Assembly: GCF_900112065.1 (NCBI RefSeq)
Contig: NZ_FOKE01000014.1
Span: forward strand, 62,001 to 126,000
Direction: 5' to 3'
Length of the DNA stretch: 64,000 nucleotides
Source: Cohnella sp. OV330
GTDB taxonomy: Bacteria > Bacillota > Bacilli > Paenibacillales > Paenibacillaceae
The notes under the pieces were generated by a model. That model was not told where the DNA came from. It was given only the letters and a program-made list of their open reading frames with translations, and did not search any database. Of this stretch, positions 33,899 to 43,217 are shown in pieces (the stretch's first letter is position 1; each line of letters opens with the position of its first letter). The position numbers and the translations under genes were made by a program.

Positions 33899-34850
33899 CC
33901 GCACCACCGCCTTTGCCCTTCCTCCGGATCGCGACCAATTCCGCGGCGACGCTGATCGCGATCTCTTCCGGCCCTTCCGCGCCGATCGGAAGCCCGACCG
34001 GCGCATGGACGAATGGCGGCATCGGCAGGCCGTCGAACAGATGCGCGATTCGCCGCGACGAACCGATCACGCCGACGTACGCAGGCTTTATGGACAGCAG
34101 CGCCTCGATCAGCGCCCTGTCCCTTTGCAGCTGGTGGCCCATCACCAGCGCATAATCGGCAGGCCCCGTCCCCAGCGAGACCGCGATCTCGGCCGGAGAA
34201 CCGCATAAGAGCTCCACGCCCGGAAAGCGCTCGCGCGAGAGCAATCCGGGCCGCCAGTCCGCCACGGTCACCCTGAACCCGAGCGCGCTTGCGATTCGCG
34301 CGACGGGCTCCGCATCGTAGCCGGCGCCGAACAGCAAGAGCCGCGGCCGCGGCGCGATAGACTGCGCGAACAGCAGCCTCGCCGAACGAACGGCTCGCGG
34401 CAGCGTCGCGACACTCGCCGCCTGCAAGTTACGGACCTCGTAAACAATCCCGTCTCCTTGCCGATAGCGAAGAAGCGAAGCGCCCTCCCCGGCTCGCAGC
34501 AGGACGCCCAGCTCGCGAAACGCGTCGGCCGCGGCGCCGTCCAGCGGCTCCAGCAGTACGTCGACGATGCCGCCACAGCCGACGGCTTCGCCCCATACCG
34601 CATCCTCCTCGGATTTCATGTTGTACCGAACCATTTCGCTGCGACCCGATGCCAGCAATCCGGACGTCCGCTCGAGCAAGTCGCTCTCTAGACAGCCGGG
34701 ACTGATCGTCCCGCATTTTCTTCCGTCCGCGTACAGCAGCATCATCGCGCCCGGTTTGCGGTAAGCATGGCCCTCGACGCCGATGACCGTGGCGAGCAAC
34801 GCGGGAGCGGCATCCGTCATCCAATGTTCCACGATTTCGCAGGCTTCCAA
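33804..34850 (-). CDS. pucA: XdhC/CoxI family molybdenum cofactor insertion protein (PucA)
   Basis: XdhC-type factor that binds the molybdenum cofactor, promotes its sulfuration and inserts it in xanthine dehydrogenase. The 348-residue protein has the XdhC N-terminal domain (ATVIGVEGHAYRKPGAMMLLYADGR and GTISPGCLESDL) and a Rossmann-like C-terminal half (LLLFGAGYDAEPVARIA and YVGVIGSSRRI). The conserved part ends at about residue 310 (AISVAAELVAIRR); the last 38 residues, Gly/Arg-rich, are read over the start of pucB. Start is a TTG with AGGGGG eight bases upstream. Confidence 0.88.
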   Translation of the reverse strand: MEACEIVEHWMTDAAPALLATVIGVEGHAYRKPGAMMLLYADGRKCGTISPGCLESDLLERTSGLLASGRSEMVRYNMKSEEDAVWGEAVGCGGIVDVLLEPLDGAAADAFRELGVLLRAGEGASLLRYRQGDGIVYEVRNLQAASVATLPRAVRSARLLFAQSIAPRPRLLLFGAGYDAEPVARIASALGFRVTVADWRPGLLSRERFPGVELLCGSPAEIAVSLGTGPADYALVMGHQLQRDRALIEALLSIKPAYVGVIGSSRRIAHLFDGLPMPPFVHAPVGLPIGAEGPEEIAISVAAELVAIRRKGKGGGADERVEHRGYLPGGRAERPDGQAEAVPGVCGW

Positions 34851-34871
34851 GGCCGCCGCCCCCTTTTTAGT

Positions 34872-36215
34872 TCAGATGCCGATCCGCGCCAGCAGCGCCT
34901 TGAGCGATCGGTCCGACTCCGTCAGCACGCGGCGGCGGTCGACCGTCAACACGCTTTTGCCCGACATGACGACCTTGCCGTCGATCAACACCGTGTCGAC
35001 GTCGCCGCGGGTGGCTGCGTATACGACCCGGGAAAAGATGTCGGCGTCGTAGGACGGATAAACATGAAAATCCTCCAAATCAAGCAGCTGCAGGTCCGCT
35101 TTTTTGCCGATTTCGACGCTGCCGATCTCGCCTTCGAGCCCAAGCACCTCGGCGCCGCCCATCGTCGCCATCCGCAGCACCTTCCTCGCGTCCATGACCG
35201 TCGGTCCGTGCCGCACCTTTTGAATAAACGCCGCAAGGCGCATTTCCTGAAACATGTCGAGGTTGTTGTTGCAAGGCGCGCCGTCCGCGCCGAGTCCGAC
35301 CGGTATGCCCATCTCGAGCAGCGAGGGCACCTCGGCGATGCCCGAAGCGAGCTTCAGATTGGAACCCGGACAATGCGTCACCTTCACGCCGCGCTTTTGA
35401 ATGATCGCCTTTTCCGCTTCGTCGAGCCAGATGCTGTGCGCGAGGATCAAATTCGGGCGCGCAAGGCCGATATGGTCCAAATAAACGACGTTTCGCATGC
35501 CGCGCTCGGCTTCGACCAACGCGATCTCGTCCTGATTTTCCGACGCGTGGGTGTGCACGCGCACGCCGTACTTCGCGGATAAATCCCGCACGCCGATCAG
35601 CAGCTCCTCCGTACACGAGACGACGAAGCGGGGACAGAACGCATATTGGATTCGTCCGTTCGCCGCGCCATGCCACTTTTCCAGCAGGTCTACGCTCTCC
35701 TGAAGCGATCGCTCCGTCGTCTCCTGAAGGGCGAGCGGCACCTCCGTGCCGTGATCCATCATGACCTTGCCGGAAAAAGCGCGAATCCCGCTCTCCTCGA
35801 TCGCCCGAAAAGCCGCGTCCGCATGATGAACCGTCTCCATATCGAGAATCGTCGTCGTCCCGCTTCGGATCAGCTCGCCGATCCCGAGCAGCGCGGAGTA
35901 ATAAACCGAATCTTCGCTATGCGCGGCCTCGAGCGGCCAGATGCGCTTGCGCAGCCAATCGATCAGCGCCAAATCGTCGGCCCGTCCGCGGAACAGCGTT
36001 TGGCATAGGTGGATATGCGTCTGTACGAAACCGGGCAGCAGCACCTTCCCGCCGGCGTCGATCACCTCCGCGTCCGGCGCATCGATGTCGGCTCCGATCC
36101 GAACGATCCTACCGCCCTCGACGAGCACGTCTCCTGCGATCACTTCATTGTCCGCGTTCATGGTCAAAACGAGAGCGTCGCGTATCCATATTTTCGAGCT
36201 CGTTTCCGTATCCAT
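34872..36215 (-). CDS. Amidohydrolase, TrzN/AtzB/SsnA-type deaminase
   Basis: A 447-residue metal-dependent deaminase of the amidohydrolase superfamily. Metal ligands are seen in GFVQTHIHLCQTLF, VRVHTHASENQDE, LILAHSIWL and LGADGAPCNNNLDMF (catalytic Asp). Family members deaminate guanine, 8-oxoguanine, adenosine derivatives or triazines. Between pucR and pucA it most likely acts on a purine, but it duplicates guaD in function if the substrate is guanine. The ATG at 36215 has GGGGAG nine bases upstream. Two relatives (52749-54095 and 55744-57171) are in the other catabolic operon. Confidence 0.85.
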   Translation of the reverse strand: MDTETSSKIWIRDALVLTMNADNEVIAGDVLVEGGRIVRIGADIDAPDAEVIDAGGKVLLPGFVQTHIHLCQTLFRGRADDLALIDWLRKRIWPLEAAHSEDSVYYSALLGIGELIRSGTTTILDMETVHHADAAFRAIEESGIRAFSGKVMMDHGTEVPLALQETTERSLQESVDLLEKWHGAANGRIQYAFCPRFVVSCTEELLIGVRDLSAKYGVRVHTHASENQDEIALVEAERGMRNVVYLDHIGLARPNLILAHSIWLDEAEKAIIQKRGVKVTHCPGSNLKLASGIAEVPSLLEMGIPVGLGADGAPCNNNLDMFQEMRLAAFIQKVRHGPTVMDARKVLRMATMGGAEVLGLEGEIGSVEIGKKADLQLLDLEDFHVYPSYDADIFSRVVYAATRGDVDTVLIDGKVVMSGKSVLTVDRRRVLTESDRSLKALLARIGI

Positions 36216-36293
36216 CGCATCCGCTCTCCCCGGTTCAGCCACATAAAATCGGACGTGCATATATAATAGAAGAAATGCCGCTTTAACTTCCGT

Positions 36294-37904
36294 TTACCGT
36301 GCTTTAGCGGTCGTTTTTGCCGTCTCGCCGCCGAGCATTTTGCGGAACTGGAACACCAGCTTCAGCTTCAGCAAGTCGTTGATCCGCTTGAAGTCGACAT
36401 CCAGCAGCTCGCCCAGCTTTTCGATCCGGTAGGTCGCGGTATTTCGATGGATGAACAGCTTTTTGGCCGTCTCGTTGAGCTGGCCGTCGTTGTCCAAGTA
36501 AGTCTCGAGCGTCCGCATCATCTCCTGGACATAATCCGGGTCCTTGCCCTCGAGACCGGCCAGCAGGCGATCGCAGTACGTCGTCATTCGTTGGCGGGAC
36601 ACTTGTTCGAAAATGTAGGCGAAATCCAGCGATTCGTACCGCACGACCTCGCCGCCAAGCCCCCACTGTTCGGACAGCCTGTGCGCTTCCCCGCATTCCC
36701 GGTACGCTTCCGCAAGCTGTGCCGCCTTTTTTTTACGGCTGCTGACCGCGGACCGCGCGTTTTCCCTATGCGCCCCCTTCAACCCCGACAGGAAGCTCGA
36801 TAACGCCTCGGACAGCCGCTCTTCTTCCCCGCCCGCATCCCGCTCCGGAAAGAGAGAAAGCACCCCCTCCTCCATCACGACATGCGTGCCGGACAGCGCC
36901 TGGATGAGCGCATGGCTCAACAATTCGTTTTTCAAAGCATCCAACCGCCCGGCCCGCTCTATTGGATCCGGAGACGAACAAACGGTCAGTACGCATCGAT
37001 ATGCGCCTTCAAAAAGGGTCAACTCCCACTTCGAGGCATAGGATTCCAGCGATTCATGGGACATGCCGTTGCGAAGATGCCGTTTGACCATCTGACCGAA
37101 ATCCCGTTGGACCGACAGTTCGAGATAATCCTCGTAATTGAAATTCAAGTGGAAGGAAAGCATCTCGGCCGCCTGGCTGTAGAGACTTTCTTCGATCGCC
37201 GACAAATAAATGCGAGGCGTGAAGAACAGGACGTGCCCCGTGCACCGCGATGACTTCATGAGCGGCACGCCGAACGCTTGCCAGCCTTCGGTCTTGATCC
37301 ATCTGCCGTTCGGGCCCCATGGCCATCCGGCCAGCAAATCCGCGTCCGCGTTCTCCGAACCGTTGTACACGATCTGCCCCCGGGATCCGATCACGGCGAT
37401 CGGATCGCCGATCACCTCGGACACGGTCTCGAACAGCTCCCGGACATGATCCGACCGGAGCGCAAACCTCATGAGCCGCACCTGCTTATCGAGCACATCC
37501 TGCAAGACGCCGGTGCTCTTGCGCATCTCGGCGTTGAACAATCCGTTCATTTGATCGGAAAAAGTGAACGCGTACGGCAGCTCGATGAGCGGGAAACCCA
37601 ATTCGTCGGCCTTGCTGACGAGCGCTTCCGGAACGGACGTCCAGAAGCGGCCGAGCTTGATGCCGAGTCCCGAAGCGCCGCGCTGGTGGAGCTTGTGCAA
37701 AAAAGCCGTCGCTTCCTCGGGGTCGTCCTTGATCAAATACGCCGTCGTGAACAACATCTCGCCTTCTTTGATCCAATCCGCGATATCCGGGGCGTCCATG
37801 ACGTTCACCGACTTCACGACGCGGGACCGGCCGGCTCCTCCGGCGATCAGCTTGCCTTCCGAGAGCGGATAGACCGCAAGCGCTTGCTCTACCGTCAGAT
37901 GCAT
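36294..37904 (-). CDS. pucR: PucR-family transcriptional regulator
   Basis: Regulator of purine catabolism. The 536-residue protein has the N-terminal PucR domain (MHLTVEQALAVYPLSEGKLIAGG ... IADWIKEGEMLFTTAYLI), a central GGDEF-like region, and the C-terminal PucR helix-turn-helix (LETYLDNDGQLNETAKKLFIHRNTATYRIEKL). The ATG at 37904 has AAAGGGG eight bases upstream; a TTG six codons earlier is less likely. A PucR-box match lies at 37996-38008 next to its promoter, which fits autoregulation. It heads the pucR-deaminase-pucA-pucB run. Confidence 0.93.
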   Translation of the reverse strand: MHLTVEQALAVYPLSEGKLIAGGAGRSRVVKSVNVMDAPDIADWIKEGEMLFTTAYLIKDDPEEATAFLHKLHQRGASGLGIKLGRFWTSVPEALVSKADELGFPLIELPYAFTFSDQMNGLFNAEMRKSTGVLQDVLDKQVRLMRFALRSDHVRELFETVSEVIGDPIAVIGSRGQIVYNGSENADADLLAGWPWGPNGRWIKTEGWQAFGVPLMKSSRCTGHVLFFTPRIYLSAIEESLYSQAAEMLSFHLNFNYEDYLELSVQRDFGQMVKRHLRNGMSHESLESYASKWELTLFEGAYRCVLTVCSSPDPIERAGRLDALKNELLSHALIQALSGTHVVMEEGVLSLFPERDAGGEEERLSEALSSFLSGLKGAHRENARSAVSSRKKKAAQLAEAYRECGEAHRLSEQWGLGGEVVRYESLDFAYIFEQVSRQRMTTYCDRLLAGLEGKDPDYVQEMMRTLETYLDNDGQLNETAKKLFIHRNTATYRIEKLGELLDVDFKRINDLLKLKLVFQFRKMLGGETAKTTAKAR

Positions 37905-37967
37905 TTTCTTCGCCCCTTTCAACGTAGGAAACGGCTCTCACGAACAAAAAACGTTAATATATATTAC

Positions 37968-37996
37968 ATATTAGTTTCTGTTTTGTGCTTTTACAA
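37968..37996 (-). promoter_or_regulatory. Promoter of pucR
   Basis: Minus strand: TTGTAA (37991-37996), 17-base spacer, TAATAT (37968-37973). The surrounding 37950-38130 stretch is markedly AT-rich compared with the rest of the window. Confidence 0.5.
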
Positions 37997-38008
37997 TAAC
38001 CAATGTTA
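37996..38008 (-). promoter_or_regulatory. PucR box upstream of pucR
   Basis: TAACATTGGTTAT on the minus strand matches the B. subtilis PucR-box consensus WWWCNTTGGTTAA at 12 of 13 positions. It abuts the -35 hexamer, an activator or autoregulator position. It also overlaps a perfect 8-base inverted repeat, AATGTTAT (38002-38009) and ATAACATT (38015-38022). Confidence 0.65.
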
Positions 38009-38136
38009 TGTTTAATAACATTAAATCTGATTTTTTATCGATAATTAACTGATATTACCATAATAATTATCCATGCCGACCGACCTTTTCTATTTTTATG
38101 TAAGGTATTCGTTTTCATTGCGAACATACGATAAAA

Positions 38137-38176
38137 AATAAAAAACGCGCCCTGACCCTGAAGGTCAAAAGCGCGT
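38137..38176 (-). terminator. Terminator after cutC
   Basis: Minus-strand hairpin with ACGCGC/GCGCGT outer and TGACC/GGTCA inner pairing, followed by TTTTTTATTTTTT. It closes the YesM/YesN-ABC-asparaginase-cutC transcript. Confidence 0.9.
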
Positions 38177-38193
38177 AGGCAAGTCAATCAAAA

Positions 38194-38940
38194 TCACGAT
38201 TTTACTTGGTCCAACAACCGGCGAACCTCCGCCACTTTGGCCCGGTCGACGGCGGCCGCGCCGCGCACGCCGGTGCCGAAGTGGAGCTCGCGCGCGCCGG
38301 TCGCCTTTAAAAAAGCAGGCAGCAGCTCCGCCCGAAGACCGCTTCCGGCCATGACGGCAGGACCGGGGCGCCGTAAATCGCCGCTCCCCGCCCCGATGCC
38401 TGGCGCCATCCGGCCCGACCGCACGGCTTCGCTTCTGCGCACAAGCGCCGCGATCGCGTCCGCGCCGGACGGCGCGGCGGAAGCGCCGCCCGACGTGAGC
38501 ACGCGCCGCACGCCCGCGAAGCGCGATATCGCCTCGTAAGCGGCCGCCAGATCAGCGGTCTCGTCAAGCGCGCGGTGGAAGGTCACGTCCAACCCGCCTG
38601 CATAGGACAATAAATACGCGAGGCCGCGTTCGTCGACTGCGCCTTCCGCCGTGAGGCAGCCCACGACGATGCCGGGGCGCCCAAGGCTGCGGACGGCCGC
38701 GATCTGACCCGCCATATACGCCAGCTCGAGCTCCGAATAGACAAACGAACGGTCATGCGGCCGGATCATCACCTGGATGTCGATCTTGACCGCTTCCATA
38801 ATTTCCTCGACCAGTCCGAGAGGCGGCGTCAATCCGCCTGCGCCAAGATCGGCGACGACCTCGATGCGGTCCGCGCCGCCTTCGGCGGCGGCTATCGCAT
38901 CTTCCGCCGTCGTCGCGATCACTTCCAACGTCCTCTTCAA
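38194..38940 (-). CDS. cutC: CutC family protein
   Basis: A 248-residue TIM-barrel protein of the CutC family, historically linked to copper homeostasis though the enzymatic role is unsettled. Family features are LEVIATTAEDAIAAAEGGADRIEV, GGLTPPLGL, VMIRPHDRSFVYSELEL, DVTFHRALDE and RVLTSGGA. The start is a TTG at 38940 with AGGAGG seven bases upstream. It is 38 bases after the asparaginase gene and last in its transcript; in related genomes CutC often sits with sugar ABC genes, so a copper role here is doubtful. Confidence 0.9.
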   Translation of the reverse strand: MKRTLEVIATTAEDAIAAAEGGADRIEVVADLGAGGLTPPLGLVEEIMEAVKIDIQVMIRPHDRSFVYSELELAYMAGQIAAVRSLGRPGIVVGCLTAEGAVDERGLAYLLSYAGGLDVTFHRALDETADLAAAYEAISRFAGVRRVLTSGGASAAPSGADAIAALVRRSEAVRSGRMAPGIGAGSGDLRRPGPAVMAGSGLRAELLPAFLKATGARELHFGTGVRGAAAVDRAKVAEVRRLLDQVKS

Positions 38941-38978
38941 TGTCCATCCTCCTCGTGGCGCTTTCCGATGCCCATCCG

Positions 38979-39977
38979 TTACAGCCGGAACACCGCCCGG
39001 TTTTCCCCGACGACCAGCCCGTTATCGTTCACGATATCCGTAGCCGCCAATTCGCGCAACCGCCCGATCGTCTCCGTGCCTTCATAGCCGAGCTGCGCCA
39101 GGATCGTCGCGACGATCAACGGCCATTCTTCCTCCGAGCCGTCGAGCACCTTGAGCGCGACGCCGAGTCTTTCCTTGCGCAGCCCGAAAGCATAAACGCC
39201 CTTGGCGCCGCCTTTGGCGACGACGTTCTCGTCCCGGTTCAACGCGGGACAGATCAATCCTTCGCCGGACAGCATGTCCGGGTGACGGTTCATGATGCCC
39301 CCGATCGTGGCGGCCGCCGCGCGCAGCGCCGCATCCTCGATCAGGTCGGGATTCGCCAGCCGCAAAAACGCATAAGCGATGCGATCCAGCGGCAAGGCGT
39401 ATACCGGCAGCCCGCAGCCGTCCGTGCCCGCGACGATCTCCGCCTCGGTCAAGCCGGCCATGCCCGCGATCGCCCGCCGGATCTCGGCCTGCGCGGGATG
39501 CTCGTGCCGCCAATATCCCTCCGTCGGATAGCCCCTTGCGAGGCAAAGCGCGAGCACGCCGATATGCTTACCCGAGCAATTGTGGTAAATCCGCCGCTTG
39601 CCCCCGCCCGCCGCGACGACGTCCCGGCATGCGGCCGCGCCGAGCGGATAGGTCGGATGGCAGACGAGCATCTCTTCGGTCAATCCAATCTTGGCCAGCA
39701 TCGATTCGAGCGCAGCCGCATGCCTCGGCTCGGCCCTGTGCGAAGCCGCTAGCATCGCGAGCTCCGCCTCCGAGAACGGAAACCGTTCGAAGACCCGATG
39801 CATGAAAAAGGGCAGCGCCTGCAGCGGCTTCGCGGAAGATCGCATGAACGCCGAGAACGAAGGATCGCCGGCCGAACGAAGGATCGCTCCGCGCCCGTCG
39901 ACGACGCATATATGCCCCGCATGAACGTTTTCAAGCCACCCTCCCCGATACTCCTCCACCAGTCGAGCTTCCGTCAT
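38979..39977 (-). CDS. Asparaginase (AnsA/Asparaginase_II family)
   Basis: A 332-residue member of the rhizobial-type asparaginase family, which hydrolyses asparagine to aspartate and ammonia and is unrelated to E. coli AnsA/AnsB. Key motifs are FMRSSAKPLQALPF (Ser-Lys active-site pair), HNCSGKHIGVLAL with Cys and Lys that bind zinc and catalyse, and AGTDGCGLPVYALPL. The ATG at 39977 has GGAGGG six bases upstream and is preferred over the ATG two codons earlier, which overlaps that site. It follows the ABC permease by 34 bases. Confidence 0.9.
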   Translation of the reverse strand: MTEARLVEEYRGGWLENVHAGHICVVDGRGAILRSAGDPSFSAFMRSSAKPLQALPFFMHRVFERFPFSEAELAMLAASHRAEPRHAAALESMLAKIGLTEEMLVCHPTYPLGAAACRDVVAAGGGKRRIYHNCSGKHIGVLALCLARGYPTEGYWRHEHPAQAEIRRAIAGMAGLTEAEIVAGTDGCGLPVYALPLDRIAYAFLRLANPDLIEDAALRAAAATIGGIMNRHPDMLSGEGLICPALNRDENVVAKGGAKGVYAFGLRKERLGVALKVLDGSEEEWPLIVATILAQLGYEGTETIGRLRELAATDIVNDNGLVVGENRAVFRL

Positions 39978-40011
39978 GTCCATCCCTCCATTTCAACGTG
40001 CCGATCCCCGT

Positions 40012-40848
40012 TCATTCCTTGACCGCCCCAGCGCTGAGGCCGGACTCCACCCGTTCCTGGAACATCAGGTAGACGGCGATCGTCGGCAGAATGGTGATCA
40101 TGATCCCCGCGAACATCGGTCCCATGCGGGCCGTGCCGTGTTCGCCGATGAACGACATGAGCGACACCGAGATATTGAACATGCTGTCTTTGGAGACGAG
40201 CAGGACGTTCCAGATCAGATCGTTGTAAATATCGAAAAACGCGAGGATGCCTGCCGTCGACACCGCGGGCATCGCGAGCGGCAGCAGAATCCGGTACAGC
40301 AGCACGGCGGGCGGGCAACCGTCGACGGCCGCCGACTCGTCCAGCTCCCTGCTGATGCCTTTCATGTATCCGGTGATCAAGAAAATGGTGAACGGGAGCT
40401 CGAACACGCCGTACAGCAGAATCAGCGACCAGTGCTTGTTGAACCCGTCGACCGTGGCGATCATGCGCGAGATCGGGATCATTAACGAAAACACCGGTAT
40501 CATGAGCCCTGTCGTAAAATACAAGTATAAGGCGCTCTGCAGGCGAAAGCGAAAGCGCGACAGCGCGAAAGCCGCCATGACGCCGAGCAGCAGGGCAAGC
40601 GCCGTGCCGCTGGCCGCGTACAACGCCGAATTGAGCACGGCGCGGCCGATGCCTCCGTCTCTCATCGCGTCCGTATAGTTGGACCAGATCCAATGGAGTG
40701 GCAGCGCGAACGGTTTGTCATTGTAAATCTCCGTATTGTCCTTGAGCGAAGCCTGGAAAGTAAACAGAAGCGGATATAGGAACATGGCCGAGCACAATAC
40801 CGCAAACGCGTACGAGACCGGCGCGAAAATCCGTTTTGAAGTCGTCAT
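40012..40848 (-). CDS. CUT1 sugar ABC transporter permease (MalG type)
   Basis: A 278-residue inner-membrane permease with six hydrophobic segments. The EAA loop that contacts the ATPase reads ELDESAAVDGCPPAVLLYRILLPLAMP (about residues 166-192). With the partner permease and lipoprotein it forms an importer for a mono- or oligosaccharide. No ATPase gene is in the cluster; CUT1 systems in Firmicutes often share one MsmX-type ATPase encoded elsewhere. GGGAGG precedes the ATG. Confidence 0.92.
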   Translation of the reverse strand: MTTSKRIFAPVSYAFAVLCSAMFLYPLLFTFQASLKDNTEIYNDKPFALPLHWIWSNYTDAMRDGGIGRAVLNSALYAASGTALALLLGVMAAFALSRFRFRLQSALYLYFTTGLMIPVFSLMIPISRMIATVDGFNKHWSLILLYGVFELPFTIFLITGYMKGISRELDESAAVDGCPPAVLLYRILLPLAMPAVSTAGILAFFDIYNDLIWNVLLVSKDSMFNISVSLMSFIGEHGTARMGPMFAGIMITILPTIAVYLMFQERVESGLSAGAVKE

Positions 40849-40867
40849 GGTTCGCCTCCCGAAGCGC

Positions 40868-41752
40868 TCATTCGCGTCCAGCCTTCCCGTCCATCAGACG
40901 GTTCAGCAGCAGGGTGGACAGGAAGCCCGCGACGATAATAAAAGTGCCGATGCTATTGCCCAGGCCGAAGTTGTTGTACTTAAACGATTGATTGTACAGC
41001 AGCGTCGTCGGGACGTCCGTGGCGCCGTTCGGCCCGCCGCCCGTCATGACGTAGATTTGCCCGAAAACGCGCAGCGACTGGGTGACGGCCAGCACCGAGA
41101 ATACTTTGAACGTCTCCTTCATGAGCGGCATCGTGATGAAAAACACCCGCCGCCATCCCACCGCGCCTTCCAGCGCGCCCGCTTCGTAGAGGTCGTCGGG
41201 AATGGCTACGATGCCGCTGGCGAAGATGATCATGTTGAGTCCGAAGTAGATCCAGGCGTTGACCGCGACGATCACGTAGATGGCGATGGACGGCTCGCCG
41301 AGCCATTCGTGGCGCCAGCCGCCCAGTCCGACCAGACCGAGCAGCGTATTGACGAGACCGCCGTCGCCCTTCAGGAAAAATTGCCACATCAGGCCGACGG
41401 ACGTCAGGGGCAGGATGGACGGGATAAAGTATGCCACTTTAAAAAATCGCTTGCCCTTCATCCGGCTCGTCACGATGAGCGCGAGCGCAAAGGCGACGGG
41501 AAGAATGATAATAAAGGACGCGGCAATGAACGCGCCGACGTTGCGGAGCGAGCGGTAAAATTCTTCGCTTTGGAACATCTGCGCGTAATTGTCGAGCCCG
41601 ACGAAAGTCATCGGGACGCTTCGGATGCCGTTCCAGCTGAACAGCGATTGATAGGCCGTTTGCGCCACGGGCACGATGAACGCCAACGTGTAAAGCGCAA
41701 AGACGGGCAGCAAAAACAAGGTGAGGGTGACGTAGACCTTGCGTCCGAACAC
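40868..41752 (-). CDS. CUT1 sugar ABC transporter permease (MalF type)
   Basis: A 294-residue inner-membrane permease with six hydrophobic segments and an EAA loop (PDDLYEAGALEGAVGWRRVFFITMPLM). The GTG at 41752 is chosen because GGAGG lies eight bases ahead of it; a TTG five codons upstream overlaps that site. It sits between the binding-protein gene and the second permease. Confidence 0.92.
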   Translation of the reverse strand: MFGRKVYVTLTLFLLPVFALYTLAFIVPVAQTAYQSLFSWNGIRSVPMTFVGLDNYAQMFQSEEFYRSLRNVGAFIAASFIIILPVAFALALIVTSRMKGKRFFKVAYFIPSILPLTSVGLMWQFFLKGDGGLVNTLLGLVGLGGWRHEWLGEPSIAIYVIVAVNAWIYFGLNMIIFASGIVAIPDDLYEAGALEGAVGWRRVFFITMPLMKETFKVFSVLAVTQSLRVFGQIYVMTGGGPNGATDVPTTLLYNQSFKYNNFGLGNSIGTFIIVAGFLSTLLLNRLMDGKAGRE

Positions 41753-41858
41753 GGATATCGCCTCCAATCTGGTGCTTCGCCGCCGATCCGCTGGCGAGGC
41801 CGCCCCTCAGCCACAGAATGCTTGACAGACTGGACGGCCGCTCGCCGTTCGAATCGGT

Positions 41859-43217
41859 TTATTTGCGGTTGGCGTCGACGAAGCTCTGGATGGCGTCCGC
41901 CGCCTTCTGCGGCGTATTGCCCGCGAATAAGCCTTGAATTTCGTTGCGGACCTTGTCCTGCAGCTGGGCGATCGGATCGTAGGCGTACAGTTCGAGCTTG
42001 AAGCCCGTGGAGGCGTCCAGCGCCTGCATATAGGCTTGGGTGACCGGGTCGACCTTGCTCTCGTCCACCGTCATCTTCACCGGATAGACGCCGCCTTTGG
42101 TTTGCTCCAAGTAATATTGGAACGCATCCGCGGAAGTCAGGTACTTGATCAGCTTGACCGCGGCATCCAGCTTCGCGCCCTTAAGCTCCTTGGAGAGCGA
42201 GTAGCCGCCCGCCCCGCCGAACCAGACGCCCGCATTGTCCGGCGCGTCGGCGAAGCTCGGGAACGGAATGACGCCGATCTGGTCGGCGATCGGGGAAGCC
42301 GCCAGCTGGCTAATGCCCCACGAGCCTTCGTACAGCATCGCGCTCTTGCCGTTGATGAAATTAGAGGTGATGCTGTTGTTGTCCGTCGTCACGATGTTGT
42401 CGCCGAGCATCCCGGCGGCCTGCCAATCCTTCATCAACTGGAGGAGGGACACCATGTCCGCGTCGTTCCACTTGGCTTCGCCGGAGACGAGCGCGTCGGT
42501 CTTGGCTTGGCCGAATTTTTTGAGCGACAGATTGGTGAGCAGATGTCCGCCTCGGAAGTTTTCTTTGTCCGCGATCGCCATCGGCGCGATGCCGATCGCC
42601 TTGAACTTGGCCGAGACGGCGGCGAGATCGTCGATCGTGGCCGGAGGCGCCATGCCGATCTGTTGGAACAGCGCTTTATTGTAATAAATCGCGATGCTGT
42701 AAAATTCCGACGGAACGCCGTAAGTGCCGGCAAAATCCTTGTACTGCCACGTATCGAGCAGCGGCAGGAAACCGCTGGACCATGTCGCGTCCTCGTCCAA
42801 GTAAGGCTGCAGATCGAGCGCGCTGTTTTTGGCGTATTCCTTGAACGCTTCGCCGCCGTAGTTCGTCCACAGATCGGGAATCTGGCCGGTCGCCATGCTC
42901 GTCTTGAGCTTTTGGTTGAAGGCGTTCTCGTCGTTCATCGACTCGTCTTTGATCGCGATGTCGGGATTTTCCTGCTGGAACCGCTTAAGGAGCTCCGCGA
43001 ACGCCACTGCCTTCGGGCTCGAGCCAGAGTCGCGCGTCAGAATCGTCAAGGATACCTTTTCGCCTTTGGCGGTCGCGGTCGCGCTCGCCCCGGCGGACGC
43101 GCCGCCCGCAGGCGACGCGTTCCCTCCGTTGTCGCCGCCATCCCCGCAAGCGCTCATCGCGCCGGTCAGGAGCACCGCGGATGCGGTCATGCCGAGCCAT
43201 CTTTTTTTGTTTTTCAC
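41859..43217 (-). CDS. CUT1 sugar ABC transporter substrate-binding lipoprotein
   Basis: A 452-residue extracellular lipoprotein (family 1 solute-binding protein). The signal peptide ends in LTGAMSACGD, giving a lipidated Cys at about 23, followed by a Gly/Ala-rich linker. Family features include LLKRFQQENPDIAIKDESMND near the start, NYGGEAFKEYAKNSALDLQPY and AMLYEGSWGISQLA. The GTG at 43217 fits the signal peptide and has GGAGG 11 bases upstream. It lies directly after the YesN regulator gene; the ligand is probably a carbohydrate but cannot be named. Confidence 0.92.
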   Translation of the reverse strand: MKNKKRWLGMTASAVLLTGAMSACGDGGDNGGNASPAGGASAGASATATAKGEKVSLTILTRDSGSSPKAVAFAELLKRFQQENPDIAIKDESMNDENAFNQKLKTSMATGQIPDLWTNYGGEAFKEYAKNSALDLQPYLDEDATWSSGFLPLLDTWQYKDFAGTYGVPSEFYSIAIYYNKALFQQIGMAPPATIDDLAAVSAKFKAIGIAPMAIADKENFRGGHLLTNLSLKKFGQAKTDALVSGEAKWNDADMVSLLQLMKDWQAAGMLGDNIVTTDNNSITSNFINGKSAMLYEGSWGISQLAASPIADQIGVIPFPSFADAPDNAGVWFGGAGGYSLSKELKGAKLDAAVKLIKYLTSADAFQYYLEQTKGGVYPVKMTVDESKVDPVTQAYMQALDASTGFKLELYAYDPIAQLQDKVRNEIQGLFAGNTPQKAADAIQSFVDANRK

